Shown: one piece after another, positions 10,470-19,976 of the stretch
How positions within the stretch are numbered: the first letter of the stretch is position 1
Layout of the letters: every line of letters begins with the position of its first letter
Assembly (NCBI GenBank): GCA_027077875.1
Contig: JALWRB010000326.1
Span: 1-50,667, forward strand
Origin: Candidatus Heimdallarchaeota archaeon
GTDB taxonomy: Archaea; Asgardarchaeota; Heimdallarchaeia; Heimdallarchaeales; Kariarchaeaceae
Reading direction: 5' to 3'
DNA length: 50,667 nt
Translations under genes and position numbers: made by a program
The notes under the pieces: generated by a model
Told to the model about the DNA's origin: nothing
The model's input: the letters and a program-made list of their open reading frames with translations, nothing else
Databases searched by the model: none

Positions 10470-11120
10470 TTAATCCTGAGCTTTGGGGAAAATGCCGCTC
10501 GCCCGCTTGACCATGAGTTCCACGAACGGATGCCCCGCCATCACGAGGTTGAGCAAGTTGAGGTAGACCGCCTCGGGCTCTTCCACGTCCTGCTCGTCCA
10601 ACCAAGCTGACAGTTGCTGTGAGACCTCGGCTCTTTGCTTAAGGTACTCCTCCATGTGGGCACTCACCAGTTGATCCCCGGGAGTGATGAGCGACACCGT
10701 GTACCTCAGGCTCTCGTCAGATAAGAGATTCTGTATGTACAAGTACGTCCTCCCCGTCCTGACGTAGAACACCGTGTCGTACCTCCCGTTGCTCAGATCA
10801 GCGATCTCGCGGACATGACCGCTGTCTATAAGTTTCTGTAGGTGGAAGTAGATGATGGTAAGCTTGGTCCCAATGCAATCGTGGATCTCAAGGGCACTCA
10901 TGGCCAGTCTCGGTTTACCACCAAATGATATCCCCTCTGCGAGGACGTCGAGAATTGCCCTGCGTGTCTTCTGCTTCGGCAGTCTTTGGACCTCTGGATT
11001 GAGGACATGGATGCTCGGTAGCCGGTAGTCCTCTAGCATTGCTATCTCCTCAGGACTGTTGTACTCCCTCATCTCTGACCACTTGAGGGCCAGTATATGA
11101 TCCTGTGGAAAATCGGGCAC
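10470..11120 (-). CDS. winged-helix transcriptional regulator-like protein
   Basis: KTRRAILDVLAEG...ALEIHDCIGTKLTIIYFHLQKLIDSGHVREI wHTH pattern. Confidence 0.65.
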   Translation of the reverse strand: MPDFPQDHILALKWSEMREYNSPEEIAMLEDYRLPSIHVLNPEVQRLPKQKTRRAILDVLAEGISFGGKPRLAMSALEIHDCIGTKLTIIYFHLQKLIDSGHVREIADLSNGRYDTVFYVRTGRTYLYIQNLLSDESLRYTVSLITPGDQLVSAHMEEYLKQRAEVSQQLSAWLDEQDVEEPEAVYLNLLNLVMAGHPFVELMVKRASGIFPKAQD

Positions 11121-11183
11121 AGAAGCATCGAATCTTCAGAATTATAAAAAGGTATGTGATATTCAGCAACAGACTGAATATAG

Positions 11184-13028
11184 ATGGAAGAAGTGAACGA
11201 ATTCGTGCATGTTGGGGCAGACATCTCTGGTACAGAGAATGATTTTTATCACAGAGGGAATAAATACATGAACTACTCACCTACACTGATGACGAAATCC
11301 GAGGAGAAAAAACACGATGAACAGAAGGATCAGGAGAGGAAGCAGAGGGCATCGAAGAAGGGGAGCGCCATAGGAAACGCCTTCAGGAATAACTGGAAGC
11401 GTGTCCTCATCATCCTGTTGTCGCTCGCCATCATCCTGATGATCATCCAGATCTCGGCTCTGATTGCCCCCGACCGATCGGACATCAATGTTCAGAACGT
11501 CATCGGATTCGACCAGGTGCACATGTTGCTCATCATCCTTTCGACAGTACTCACCTTCATGACCTTCTGGATATTCACAAGGATAATCTTCAGAGACCAC
11601 CGCGAGGATTTTGGTATCACCTCCGATTTCTCCGTCAAGGCAATTGTGTTCAGGATACTCATCCTGCTGTTCATCTCGGGTGTTTTCATCCTCCTTGACG
11701 TCGCACTGATCAACATCTACATCACGCTTCCCGCAGTGACGGTCGGGTGGTGGCTGAGCAATGTCTACGGCTGGGGATGGGGTGCGGGAACGGATCTGCT
11801 GACCTACGCCAACATCCGCTCCAATCTCTTCTACGGTTCCTTCGTTACCATTCTAATCTTCCCTGCGCTGATGTTCTTCCTCATCCTCACTCGCCTGGGC
11901 CGCCACAAGCTCATGGACGTACCTAAGGTCCCGGTGAAGAGCTACATCAAGGCGTTCAACAGGTTCGGGATAGTCAACTTCGTCATCGCTTTCATAACAG
12001 CGTTGTCGTTCTTCTCCGGAGGGTTCATCAGCGTGTTCGAGGCTGTCCCTCTAATCATCGTGTTGATGTTCTTCATACAGGCGATCTTCTTCTTCGTCCT
12101 CGTCTTCTTCGAGGTCTTCCGCAGGGTCTTCCACCTGACATCATCCTACATCCTGATGGTCATCCCGATCATCTTCATCTTCTACGTCATCCCTGTACTG
12201 TTGTGGGCTGTTTGGGATACCATCGTCGTGACCGTGGGCGGGGATCTGACCAAGACTATCTTCACCTCACCCCCTGCAGTGACAGATTTCTCCCTATTCG
12301 TCGTGGCCATACAGCAGAACAGCACGGCGATCCTCAGGATACTGGAGCTGGACTTCGTGATCATGATCGGTGTGGCAGCTGTCGTCATCGGCTTCGCGGA
12401 AGGCTACTCCCTGTTCTCCATCGTCCGGAGCATCTCCCAGGGGCAGAAGATCACAAGAGCAGGGACAATTATCTCCGGGACCTCGTCAACGGGGGTCAGG
12501 GTCACGCAGTCGTTCTTCCTCGCCACGTGGTTCTCCATGCTCTGGGACAAGGCGATAGAGAGCCTAAGCTTCCTCGCGGTAGACCTGTCACTCCCCTTCG
12601 ACTTCGCCGTCGACCTTCCGTCATTCATCACGCTGTCTATGGACTTCTCCGCCCTGATAGACCAGCAGTTCTTCCTGCCCCTGACCTTCTTGGTGCTCCC
12701 GGCGTTGATCGTCGTCAACTCCCTCTTCAAGTTCCTCTCGGTCTCGATCATCACCCAGTACACCAAGGAGGACTACCAGATCTTTTTCCTGCTGATCTCC
12801 TCGACCTTCGTGCTGATCATCATCAAGATCTACAGCGACATCGCATCGATATCCACCCTGCAGGGCCCCTTCAGCCAGTTGATCCCCTTCTCCTCATTGT
12901 CCTCGAGCAACCTGCTGATCTTCTCGGTCAAGGTCTTCAGCAATCTGGAGGCCTTCGCCTTCTTCGCAGGGTTGTTCACGGTTATCTATCGGGCGATATT
13001 CAAACGCTCGGACGAGGGGAAAGAATAA
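11184..13028 (+). CDS. multi-pass membrane protein, unknown function
   Basis: 614-aa ORF, charged N-terminus then about 10 hydrophobic segments; start uncertain (11184 or internal M). Confidence 0.65.
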   Translation: MEEVNEFVHVGADISGTENDFYHRGNKYMNYSPTLMTKSEEKKHDEQKDQERKQRASKKGSAIGNAFRNNWKRVLIILLSLAIILMIIQISALIAPDRSDINVQNVIGFDQVHMLLIILSTVLTFMTFWIFTRIIFRDHREDFGITSDFSVKAIVFRILILLFISGVFILLDVALINIYITLPAVTVGWWLSNVYGWGWGAGTDLLTYANIRSNLFYGSFVTILIFPALMFFLILTRLGRHKLMDVPKVPVKSYIKAFNRFGIVNFVIAFITALSFFSGGFISVFEAVPLIIVLMFFIQAIFFFVLVFFEVFRRVFHLTSSYILMVIPIIFIFYVIPVLLWAVWDTIVVTVGGDLTKTIFTSPPAVTDFSLFVVAIQQNSTAILRILELDFVIMIGVAAVVIGFAEGYSLFSIVRSISQGQKITRAGTIISGTSSTGVRVTQSFFLATWFSMLWDKAIESLSFLAVDLSLPFDFAVDLPSFITLSMDFSALIDQQFFLPLTFLVLPALIVVNSLFKFLSVSIITQYTKEDYQIFFLLISSTFVLIIIKIYSDIASISTLQGPFSQLIPFSSLSSSNLLIFSVKVFSNLEAFAFFAGLFTVIYRAIFKRSDEGKE

Positions 13029-13035
13029 AGTTCTA

Positions 13036-13359
13036 ATGTCAGGTGTGGACAGGATCATCATGGATTGTATAAACTGCGGAGCTAGGGTGAATCCCAATCA
13101 GAAGTTCTGCTCCAACTGCGGGACAAGAGTTCAGACAATGGAGTCACAGCAACCCGTCAGGGGCAGCACCTACGCCACGGGGAGAACCGCTGCTTCCAAC
13201 TGCCTGTGGTGCGGACAGAATGCAGGGTTCAAGGAGGAGGAGGGGAAATTGGACTCCAAGTGGGGGATGACCGCCCACAGGGTAAAGCTGTACATCTGTA
13301 ATAACTGCGGCTTCGTCCACCAGTTCGGGCTGGGCCGCACGATCTTCGACTTCGACTGA
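13036..13359 (+). CDS. double zinc-ribbon protein
   Basis: CINCGARVNPNQKFCSNCGTRV plus CLWCGQ...CNNCGFVH. Confidence 0.8.
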   Translation: MSGVDRIIMDCINCGARVNPNQKFCSNCGTRVQTMESQQPVRGSTYATGRTAASNCLWCGQNAGFKEEEGKLDSKWGMTAHRVKLYICNNCGFVHQFGLGRTIFDFD

Positions 13360-13362
13360 GCC

Positions 13363-13461
13363 CTATATGCAGTTTCTCTCCTGGCGAAGGAGCAGCTTCC
13401 TGAGGTTGTCGAATGACCTGACCAGCGGATCCGCCAGTCTCTTCTCCGATCGACAGTCCAT
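13363..13461 (-). CDS. 32-aa microprotein ORF B
   Basis: Manual translation MDCRSEKRLADPLVRSFDNLRKLLLRQERNCI*; SD GAGGTGA 4 nt upstream of ATG, overlapping the stop of the preceding small ORF. Confidence 0.5.
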   Translation of the reverse strand: MDCRSEKRLADPLVRSFDNLRKLLLRQERNCI

Positions 13462-13465
13462 TATA

Positions 13466-13564
13466 TCACCTCAGGACGTCGAGGTAGTGGCTGTACCTCT
13501 CCATCATGATTTTCTTCTGTACTGTGTTTCTGTCGTGTGTCTTCTTGATCTCGTTTGTCTTCAT
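13466..13564 (-). CDS. 32-aa microprotein ORF A
   Basis: Manual translation MKTNEIKKTHDRNTVQKKIMMERYSHYLDVLR*; SD AGGTGA 5 nt upstream; TATA-like TTATATAC further upstream on the same strand. Confidence 0.5.
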   Translation of the reverse strand: MKTNEIKKTHDRNTVQKKIMMERYSHYLDVLR

Positions 13565-13818
13565 GGATGTCACCTTTCGGGAATTTTATCCCTGACAGTA
13601 TATGGGGGTGAATGTATATAATGAATCGTCAAAACTAGGGTTTGAGTACCTAATACACGAGTGTACAACAATCTATGGCTGGTGATGACCCTTCACCCAC
13701 AAGTGTACGAAGAGGAGTGGTTTGTTGTAGCGATCCAAAATGCCCAAGGACTGTACCTAATACTGTAAGCACAACCTAATCGGTAATAGTTGGAAAATGC
13801 GTACTTATGTTCGGTAAA

Positions 13819-15015
13819 TTAACTCCCTGTCCTGAATCCAGACCTCTTTCGATTTAGAACCCCATAGAGTAATAAGAGTAAGGTGTAGCTAAGCTGTTTG
13901 AGGATCAACGCAGATATTGGTACAGGGAAGTACTCAACATTCCAGTTTACAGGGTGGAAATACTCGAACATTGGAATAGGAGAGATTGTCCCATCGCTCG
14001 ATAAGAGTATAAGTAATGGGACCACAAGAATTGACAACCTCGTCATTTGTAAGGTATCGAGTACATTCACATGCAGGATTATCAAGTTAATTATCACGAT
14101 TGAGACCAAGAAATAGGCATAGATGTGAACAGAGAAGAAAGTCCCATAGCCAGGAAATCTACCATTGCGGGAGAATCCTCCTATTAAGAAATATAGTGTG
14201 AAGAACACCCATGAGATCCCGGTCCATATCGAAACTCTTGCAAAGTATTGCTTCAGAGTAGATATGGGCATTGTCCGATACACCTTCAACCTCTTCTGAT
14301 AAAGCGACCTCATGAAGGATAGTCCGAGAATTGAATAGATTAATACATCCCTGTAACCGAATCTGGACAGTAGCTGAGACGCTATTGCCTCGATGTGAAG
14401 AGTCACAAAATAATATCGTGTGATCAAGATTCCCGGAGAGTAATCGTAATTTACGAAGTAACCGATTTCGCTCTGACGGAAGAAAAACTGAACTATCAGG
14501 AATAGAGGGATCACAATGCCAACAATACTTATAGACCTGATTTCCTCCTCTAAATATGGGAACTTGTGTCTACGGATGAGGATTTCCAAGACCACCCCCG
14601 TCAAAATGAGAAGAGCGGCAGCGGTATAGAATATGTATCGAACCTCATTTCCACCCTCTACATATGCATAAATACGTGTTGGAGCAGGATTGTCAGAAGA
14701 TATTGAGATGCTCAAAAATCCAGATCTATCACTGAAGGTTCTATTATACTGAAAATTAAGTATCTGTCCAGTATAGTGAATCTCTTCAATACCAGATATG
14801 TAGATTATTTTGGTTTCCGGACTGGAGGACTGAATAAGTATATACACGGTCTCTCCGATGTTGACATAGACAGTAATCTGGTCGAACGGGTTGATCGAGG
14901 TATTTCTGACCGTCACATCTGCTAAGACCTTCTTGCTAACTGGGAGTCCAACGAAAGAGAGGCAGATCATACCCATGAGGAGAAAAGCTATGGTGATGGT
15001 ATACGGTCTTTTCAT
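13819..15015 (-). CDS. ABC-2-type permease-like membrane protein with N-terminal extracytoplasmic domain
   Basis: Signal/TM, Ser/Thr-rich beta-type region, then multiple TMs; 4-bp overlap with upstream gene in an ABC operon. Confidence 0.6.
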   Translation of the reverse strand: MKRPYTITIAFLLMGMICLSFVGLPVSKKVLADVTVRNTSINPFDQITVYVNIGETVYILIQSSSPETKIIYISGIEEIHYTGQILNFQYNRTFSDRSGFLSISISSDNPAPTRIYAYVEGGNEVRYIFYTAAALLILTGVVLEILIRRHKFPYLEEEIRSISIVGIVIPLFLIVQFFFRQSEIGYFVNYDYSPGILITRYYFVTLHIEAIASQLLSRFGYRDVLIYSILGLSFMRSLYQKRLKVYRTMPISTLKQYFARVSIWTGISWVFFTLYFLIGGFSRNGRFPGYGTFFSVHIYAYFLVSIVIINLIILHVNVLDTLQMTRLSILVVPLLILLSSDGTISPIPMFEYFHPVNWNVEYFPVPISALILKQLSYTLLLLLYGVLNRKRSGFRTGS

Positions 15016-16178
15016 GATTGCACCTCAGCCTGTAAGTAGTTTCTCTTGAGGAGAGAGTATGAAGCGGTAATGGTAATGGGGAGGAGGATACTATCCCACC
15101 AGATTGCGGAGGCATCTGCTATGTTGGATAGTCTGAAAGGTAACACCGATATGTGGTCTGAGATAAGGTATAAAGCAATCACGAGTATTACCCTGATCTC
15201 AGGATTGCTGATGTGGACAAAGAGTAGACCCAGAACTATGAGGTACTGTACCAGAACCAGCCCTTGCGACACGAAGACGGTCAAAATCTGTAGAAATCTA
15301 TCGGTGGTTACAGTCCTCGCGGATAGGTCGAAGTAGACAATGGTAAAATAGTACACAAATGACTGAATACTTATTGACCATGCACTCTTTACCATCTCAA
15401 CCATCCTCCAGTAGAACATCTTTGTTTTACCGCCGGGGTAGGACCAGAAGTATTGTACAGCCTTCTTATCCAATGTGAAGTATGTCGAGACTACCACGGT
15501 TAAGAATACCCACCAGAGAGCGGCATATTGATACCTACTTAGACGATACATGATTTCTATAGGCTCTAATTGAAAGATCTTATAACTAGGACTGAATACA
15601 ATTATAGAGAGCAGGACTGTAAAAATAATTTCGATGACATCACCATCCCTGACAGATGCTATATATGCCCACAGACTTCTTGGTCTCCAAAGAATTGACA
15701 TGACCAGTCCTACAACCGCTCCTACGGCATACGGAGTTAGTATTTCGGTCAGGCGCTGTGGATCGACCTTGACCACGAGGTCAATAATGTACTCCCCAAG
15801 AATAAATTCTCCAGTGTGTGTGCTTCTCACTGATATTTTCAGTACTCCAGCAGTGGGGAGAGATATGTAAATGTTATCGGAGACTAACTCATCACTATCC
15901 CGACTAGATTTAGTGAGATTATTGGAGTATAAGGTCTGGACTTCACCTCCATCCAAGAGCAATGATATCTCTATACTAATTGAGAAATTTGAAGTGATTT
16001 GCCCCCTGAAGTAACTCGGTCGGTACACCTTGAATGAATTTGTGTAGATCCAGTCTCTATCTGTGGTTATTTCCTCCTCTTCTGATATGTCCTTGGTATT
16101 TCTGATGATATTTCCCCAAATTATGAGAACCAGGAGGAAAGATATGGATGCCTTCTGGAGGGTATTAATTGATTTCAC
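15012..16178 (-). CDS. ABC-2-type permease-like membrane protein with N-terminal extracytoplasmic domain
   Basis: Same layout as 13819-15015; 14-bp overlap with ABC ATPase gene. Confidence 0.65.
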   Translation of the reverse strand: MKSINTLQKASISFLLVLIIWGNIIRNTKDISEEEEITTDRDWIYTNSFKVYRPSYFRGQITSNFSISIEISLLLDGGEVQTLYSNNLTKSSRDSDELVSDNIYISLPTAGVLKISVRSTHTGEFILGEYIIDLVVKVDPQRLTEILTPYAVGAVVGLVMSILWRPRSLWAYIASVRDGDVIEIIFTVLLSIIVFSPSYKIFQLEPIEIMYRLSRYQYAALWWVFLTVVVSTYFTLDKKAVQYFWSYPGGKTKMFYWRMVEMVKSAWSISIQSFVYYFTIVYFDLSARTVTTDRFLQILTVFVSQGLVLVQYLIVLGLLFVHISNPEIRVILVIALYLISDHISVLPFRLSNIADASAIWWDSILLPITITASYSLLKRNYLQAEVQS

Positions 16179-17067
16179 CCCCTACGAGATCAACGAAGAG
16201 TTGCTCCAAGATGCTGCGTGCTGGGGTCATTTCGTACTGAACCAGACTACGCAATTTATCTAAATCTTCTCTCTCCTCAGTATGAATCTCAAGTGCCAGA
16301 CCTCGTTCCCTTACACAATAATTCTCCTTCTGAAGAATGTCCTTCATCTCCCGGTGCTTTACAGGATCCTTAAACCTGATCCTGTAATCCTTCACCCATC
16401 CTTCCTCAAGAATCTCACTCATCGACGACTGCATTAATAAGCTCCCCTCATGGATGACAACAACCTCATCACAGACCCGCTCAAGATCATGAAGTATGTG
16501 GCTGAGGATGACGAAGTTCATGTCCTTGGTGTAGGCGAGGTCCTGAATATACTCCAAGGCAGTAGTTCTGGCATTGACATCAAGATTAGCGGTTGGTTCG
16601 TCCAAGATAACATAGTTTGGGTAACCAATAATGGCCTGAGCGATCCCAAATTTCTGCTTCATACCTGCAGATAGCTTCTGGAATTTCTCGTCAGCCTTGT
16701 CGGCAATCCCGAAAAGCTCTAGCGTTGCCAATCCATCATCCTCTGCGTCTGATGGATCAAGCCCCCGGAGCTGCCCAATGAACCTCAGGTGATCCCGAAG
16801 TGTGGCCCACTGTGGGAAGTCAGAATCCTCAAACATCACACCGACACGTTTGAGTACCTCCTCCCGCTTTTTGTGTACGTCCAAACCATCAATTGTGATA
16901 CTTCCCTCCTTTGCCCGTAAAAGTCCAATCATCAGGTTAACAAGAGTGGTTTTCCCAGCACCATTCTGTCCAATGAGTCCAGTTATCTTTCCTCCAATCT
17001 CCAAACTGAATGCCTCGAACAAAGGCTTTTTGCCATACCCAAAAGTTATCTGATCAATGTTAATCAT
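16165..17067 (-). CDS. ABC transporter ATP-binding protein (exporter type)
   Basis: Walker A GQNGAGKTTL, signature KLSAGMKQKFGIAQA, Walker B YVILDEPTANLD, H-loop LSHIL. Confidence 0.95.
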   Translation of the reverse strand: MINIDQITFGYGKKPLFEAFSLEIGGKITGLIGQNGAGKTTLVNLMIGLLRAKEGSITIDGLDVHKKREEVLKRVGVMFEDSDFPQWATLRDHLRFIGQLRGLDPSDAEDDGLATLELFGIADKADEKFQKLSAGMKQKFGIAQAIIGYPNYVILDEPTANLDVNARTTALEYIQDLAYTKDMNFVILSHILHDLERVCDEVVVIHEGSLLMQSSMSEILEEGWVKDYRIRFKDPVKHREMKDILQKENYCVRERGLALEIHTEEREDLDKLRSLVQYEMTPARSILEQLFVDLVGGEIN

Positions 17068-17092
17068 AGCACAATTTTTCTAGCGAACTATG

Positions 17093-17120
17093 GACTAATA
17101 AACGTTAAGTTTATTTAGTC
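17093..17120. promoter_or_regulatory. inverted-repeat divergent promoter/operator
   Basis: GACTAATAAAC-gttaa-GTTTATTTAGTC; arms match except one extra T; each arm contains a TATA-like element about 25 nt from the flanking start codons. Confidence 0.6.
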
Positions 17121-17137
17121 AAAAAAAAAACTAATCA

Positions 17138-17830
17138 ATGACGAGGAGAAACTTCAACGTCAAAACACAATCATTTGTGTTACTATTTGTTCTTGCAGTA
17201 TCCATGTACGGGACAATTAACGCAAGTGCGGGCTACTGGATTTCAGTCCAGGATGATGACTTCGTAGGATATACTGGAAGTACGCTTCAGGGTACATTGG
17301 GCTCTGGTGGTGGTTCGGGTACATTAAGATGTGATACAACGAGCAATTTGGCCTACCTCGAAGCGGAGAGCGGACAGGGATCCGGAAATGCATACTGCAA
17401 ATACGACACGGACTATGGTGCGGGTCATGATGGATACGCAGGAAAAAGCGGAATAAGATACTTTGCAAGTGCAACTCTTCACATAAAAGGGTCTACAACG
17501 GATGAAGAAGCGGGATCAAATGCTTATCTAAGGATCACGGTTGAACTCTACTATTCCAATGGCCCTGATGACCATACACTGCGGAGCAAAGTGATGACCT
17601 TCTACTCCACATCCACGAGCAATGACTTCGATCAGGACCTGACACTCTCAACATCATATGTCAGATTATCCGTTGACACGAGGTTGTACATCAGAGTGAC
17701 GGTGAATGCATATGCAACAACCGGAAGCGAGTATGGAGGAGAGTCGAGTGTAGATTTTAGTACACAGGGACGAGTGATCACACTCAAGCACTGGTACCTA
17801 TACAAGTACTACGAATCCAATATCTTTTAA
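17138..17830 (+). CDS. secreted Gly/Ser/Tyr-rich protein, unknown function
   Basis: Signal peptide TQSFVLLFVLAVSMYGTINASA then beta-rich, low-complexity extracellular-type sequence; divergent to ABC operon. Confidence 0.75.
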   Translation: MTRRNFNVKTQSFVLLFVLAVSMYGTINASAGYWISVQDDDFVGYTGSTLQGTLGSGGGSGTLRCDTTSNLAYLEAESGQGSGNAYCKYDTDYGAGHDGYAGKSGIRYFASATLHIKGSTTDEEAGSNAYLRITVELYYSNGPDDHTLRSKVMTFYSTSTSNDFDQDLTLSTSYVRLSVDTRLYIRVTVNAYATTGSEYGGESSVDFSTQGRVITLKHWYLYKYYESNIF

Positions 17831-17974
17831 TGAATTCTATCAAGATAAAATTATTGAGATGTAAAGTATTTCCTACATAAAAAATATTGCCAAAAATTAA
17901 GTGAAAACTTAATGTAGACCATTTTCAATTGTTGAAGATAAATTAATCATAATTATTCATCAAAATTTGAGTGT

Positions 17975-18115
17975 GCATTACTGAGGGAGGGCAGGATCTT
18001 GTGCACACCGATGACTTCCCGCTGTACCCCTGCATCCTTCAGGGAATCATAAGCGGGAACAGGTGAAAATCCCGTGGTCGTAAAATAACTCTGCAAGAGG
18101 GTGGAGAGACAACTA
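17975..18115. ncRNA. candidate structured RNA or leader (alternatively a gene remnant)
   Basis: GC-rich island in AT-rich intergenic DNA; nested stems TCCCGCT(18017-18023)/AGCGGGA(18052-18058) and CCCTG(18028-18032)/CAGGG(18040-18044); competing CGGGA(18054-18058)/TCCCG(18070-18074). Confidence 0.35.
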
Positions 18116-18170
18116 GCGCTCGGAATGATTAAATACAAAGACCCCAACTTAGGAGTATGGAGGGCGAGGA

Positions 18171-19952
18171 ATGAAACTGACCCAGATCCAGCTGAAGAAC
18201 TTCCGAGGTTACAAGGACGTTCAGACGAACATAGACCAATTCACCGCATTCGTGGGGAACAACTCCTCGGGGAAGTCTACGATACTGGTTGCAATACAGA
18301 AACTGCTAGACAGCAAGGACAAGCTGACCGCTGATGACTTCTACATGCGGAGGGCCGAGTCCCTCGAGATACAGGGCACCTTCGAGCTGAGCGAGGAGGA
18401 GAGGACGGATCTCTCACGGATCCTCGGGATTCCGCTGAAGGAACTGGTGCTCATCAGAAGAGCGGAGGCGGATGATCCAAAGAAATTTAGGTACTACGTC
18501 ATGGCACCCGAGTACGGAGACAAGCTCTTGGACCCGTCTTACGCAAGCTCCAAGACGCTGAAAGACTACAAGACCGCAGCCAAGGAGGGGAAGCTCCCTG
18601 AGGAGTTCGCAGCCGTCACCAAGGTCGGGGAACTCAAGGAGGTGCTTGCAGCGTATCTTCTCGAAGGGAAGGCGGAGCCAACGGGTCAAAAGAGGATGGA
18701 GGTGAAGATCAAGGACATCGCCCCCTTACTCCCCGAGGTGCTGTATGTCCCCGCGTTCGAGAGCATCGACAACCACACAGAGTACAAGAAGACGAACTTC
18801 TTCGGAAGGATGCTGCAGAACGTCTTCAGGAACCTCGAGGAGGAGCCAGATTACAAGAAGTTCAGGATGCAGTACGAGAATCTCACCAAGAGGATATTTG
18901 GGCACGAGGCGAACAACAGGGCAAGACCACTCGTGGAGTTCGAGAACAGCCTCACCTCGTACATCAACGAGATCCTACCGACGGAGGTCTCGCTGAACTT
19001 CAACGTACCGTTGGTGGAGGACGTGATCCTGAAGAACTTCTCCATCTACCTCGACGATGGGGTGAAGACACCGGTGAGCGCTAAGGGTCACGGAGCACAG
19101 CGGGCCATTGTTTGGGCGCTGCTCCGCTACTATCTGGACAACAGTGGATCGGGAAATGAGCCGATGTTCCTCGTGGAGGAACCCGAGCTCTACCTACACC
19201 CACAGGCGCAGAGGGTCATGCTCAAGACCATCAAGGAGCTGTCCACCAAGGGACAGGTCATTTACTCGACGCATAGCCCGATCTTCGTCGACCTCGAGCA
19301 CCCCTCCTCCATCAGGGTGATCAGGAAGGCGGACGGAAACGGTTCCATTTACCAACTCCCCGACGTCAGTGACGACGATAAGCAGCAACTGAGATACCTG
19401 AAGTGGATGGGGGATGCCCACAACGAGATCTTCTTCGCCAAGTCCGTGGTCCTCTACGAGGGAGCGACTGAGAAGCTGCTGCTCACTCACATGAACAAGA
19501 ATCCCACAACCGACGTGGGCAATGTCCAGCTACAGAGGAGGATAAGCAGACCGCTCAACTTCGATGAGCTTGGATGCCAGTTGATCTCAACTGGTGGTAA
19601 GTTCTCGATGCCGTTCTTCACAAAGCTCCTGAGCCACGCCCGCATCCCCTTCTACGTGATCTTTGACAACGACTCGAGCAGCAACACCGGTCATGTGGAC
19701 ATGAACACGCACATCAAGCGTAACGTGGACAAGGCGAAGAAGGCAGGGCTGAACTCCGGACTCACCATCCACTACCCGTTCTTGGAGAAGGACTGGAAGA
19801 TCGCGTACACCAATGATCAGAAGGTGGAGACGGTGTACAGCTTGCTGTCAGCAGACAACTGGGACAGCTACTTCAGTGAGAAGTACGAGACCCTCAGCAG
19901 CAGGCTCTACAACTTCGCGTGGTGCTGCTACTTGAACGTGAGGTTCTCGTAG
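18171..19952 (+). CDS. OLD-family ATP-dependent endonuclease (AAA + TOPRIM)
   Basis: IQLKNFRGYKDV...GNNSSGKSTIL Walker A, FLVEEPELYLHP, STHSPIF, TOPRIM VVLYEGATEKLLL and FDNDSS. Confidence 0.85.
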   Translation: MKLTQIQLKNFRGYKDVQTNIDQFTAFVGNNSSGKSTILVAIQKLLDSKDKLTADDFYMRRAESLEIQGTFELSEEERTDLSRILGIPLKELVLIRRAEADDPKKFRYYVMAPEYGDKLLDPSYASSKTLKDYKTAAKEGKLPEEFAAVTKVGELKEVLAAYLLEGKAEPTGQKRMEVKIKDIAPLLPEVLYVPAFESIDNHTEYKKTNFFGRMLQNVFRNLEEEPDYKKFRMQYENLTKRIFGHEANNRARPLVEFENSLTSYINEILPTEVSLNFNVPLVEDVILKNFSIYLDDGVKTPVSAKGHGAQRAIVWALLRYYLDNSGSGNEPMFLVEEPELYLHPQAQRVMLKTIKELSTKGQVIYSTHSPIFVDLEHPSSIRVIRKADGNGSIYQLPDVSDDDKQQLRYLKWMGDAHNEIFFAKSVVLYEGATEKLLLTHMNKNPTTDVGNVQLQRRISRPLNFDELGCQLISTGGKFSMPFFTKLLSHARIPFYVIFDNDSSSNTGHVDMNTHIKRNVDKAKKAGLNSGLTIHYPFLEKDWKIAYTNDQKVETVYSLLSADNWDSYFSEKYETLSSRLYNFAWCCYLNVRFS

Positions 19953-19976
19953 TACAATCAATTTCTATGATAAAGG

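Noticed and set aside
17953-18147. 64-aa minus-strand ORF
   Set aside because: Starts at TTG within the probable promoter of the OLD gene; kept only as an alternative explanation for the structured island.
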